Assembly (NCBI GenBank): GCA_009921785.1
Contig: RFXE01000127.1
Location: forward strand, 1-5,459
DNA length: 5,459 nt
Reading direction: 5' to 3'
Origin: Alphaproteobacteria bacterium
GTDB lineage: Bacteria; Pseudomonadota; Alphaproteobacteria; Rhizobiales; Beijerinckiaceae
The notes under the pieces were generated by a model. It saw only the letters and a program-made list of their open reading frames with translations. It was not told the DNA's origin and did no database searches. Made by a program: the position numbers and the translations under genes. Positions within the stretch are counted from its first letter, which is position 1. Each line of letters opens with the position of its first letter. This document shows, piece after piece, positions 5,181 through 5,459 of the stretch.

Positions 5181-5459
5181 ATGGATGATCATCGCAAAGC
5201 CGAACTCGATCAAGCACTCTCCCCCGGAAATGGCATAGTGGGGCAACGATTGCTCTCTGAAACCGAAGCCGTGCGCGTCTGGCGGATCGATCTTAAGCCC
5301 GGTGAGCGGGTACCATTTCACACGCATGTTTTAAATTATTTCTGGACCGCGCTGAGCGCGGGTCGATCTCGCTCAACACTTGCAGACGGAAAAAGCATTG
5401 AGACCAGCTATGAGCTCGGCACAACCAAACATTTCACCTATGGATTAGGCGAACGCATG
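5181..5459 (+). CDS. Cupin-like protein, N-terminal part, runs off the window
   Basis: ATG at 5181 lies two bases after the RidA-family stop and the frame stays open to the last base, giving 93 residues. The spacing suggests translational coupling; only a weak purine stretch (CGGAAA near 5168-5173) precedes the ATG. The visible part has VRVWRIDLKPGERVPFHTHVLNYFWTAL (31-58), resembling cupin motif 1: PGERVPFHTH (40-49) with H47 and H49 as possible metal ligands. The usual glutamate four or five residues later is missing; the residues there are LNYFW. A second histidine-containing strand, TKHFTYGLGERM (82-93), begins before the cut. Small single-domain cupins of this sort are common, and their functions range from metal-dependent catalysis to sugar or ligand binding. 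No substrate is assigned. Pairing with RidA hints at metabolite handling. Confidence 0.75.
   Translation, partial: MDDHRKAELDQALSPGNGIVGQRLLSETEAVRVWRIDLKPGERVPFHTHVLNYFWTALSAGRSRSTLADGKSIETSYELGTTKHFTYGLGERM

Overview
This window looks like ordinary chromosomal backbone from an alphaproteobacterium, most likely of the Rhizobiales/Hyphomicrobiales type. That placement is inferred from the protein flavour (EttA-type ABC-F, DoxX, a RidA/cupin pair), moderate GC content, the form of the tRNA, and an intergenic palindrome of the 'GTCATTGCGAGCG...GAAGCAATCCAG' kind. I cannot name a genus from sequence alone.

Layout. The left edge (2-823, +) is the C-terminal part of a multi-span membrane protein with a DUF4010 domain, of the MgtC/SapB-related family. 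A 150-bp gap follows, then a small DoxX-family membrane protein (974-1360, +). Between doxX and the convergent gene lies a long imperfect palindrome (1370-1489), a repeat-derived element sitting where both transcripts should end. The minus strand then carries a complete ABC-F ATPase of the EttA type (3155 to 1497). Across a 138-bp divergent spacer rich in inverted repeats is an MFS transporter (3294-4469, +), followed by a tRNA gene with anticodon CAU (4557-4632, +), which I read as the minor isoleucine tRNA (tRNA-Ile2) rather than a methionine tRNA. The right edge holds a two-gene unit: a RidA/YjgF-family protein (4723-5178, +) and, two bases later, the N-terminal part of a cupin-like protein (5181 to beyond the end, +).

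How the genes relate. There is no single pathway here. EttA (translation control at the ribosome) and the AUA-decoding tRNA are translation housekeeping. The DUF4010 protein, DoxX and the MFS protein are separate membrane proteins with no identified substrates. RidA and the cupin are tightly packed and probably co-transcribed, which suggests a shared small-molecule or detoxification role, but the substrate is unknown.

I found no evidence of a new defence, mobile or biosynthetic system. The items most worth checking are the tRNA identity, the RidA protein with a divergent C-terminal active-site strand next to a cupin lacking the usual motif-1 glutamate, the intergenic palindrome with a possible degenerate relative upstream of doxX, and the inverted repeat over a possible ettA promoter. 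No gene-free stretch exceeds about 150 bases.
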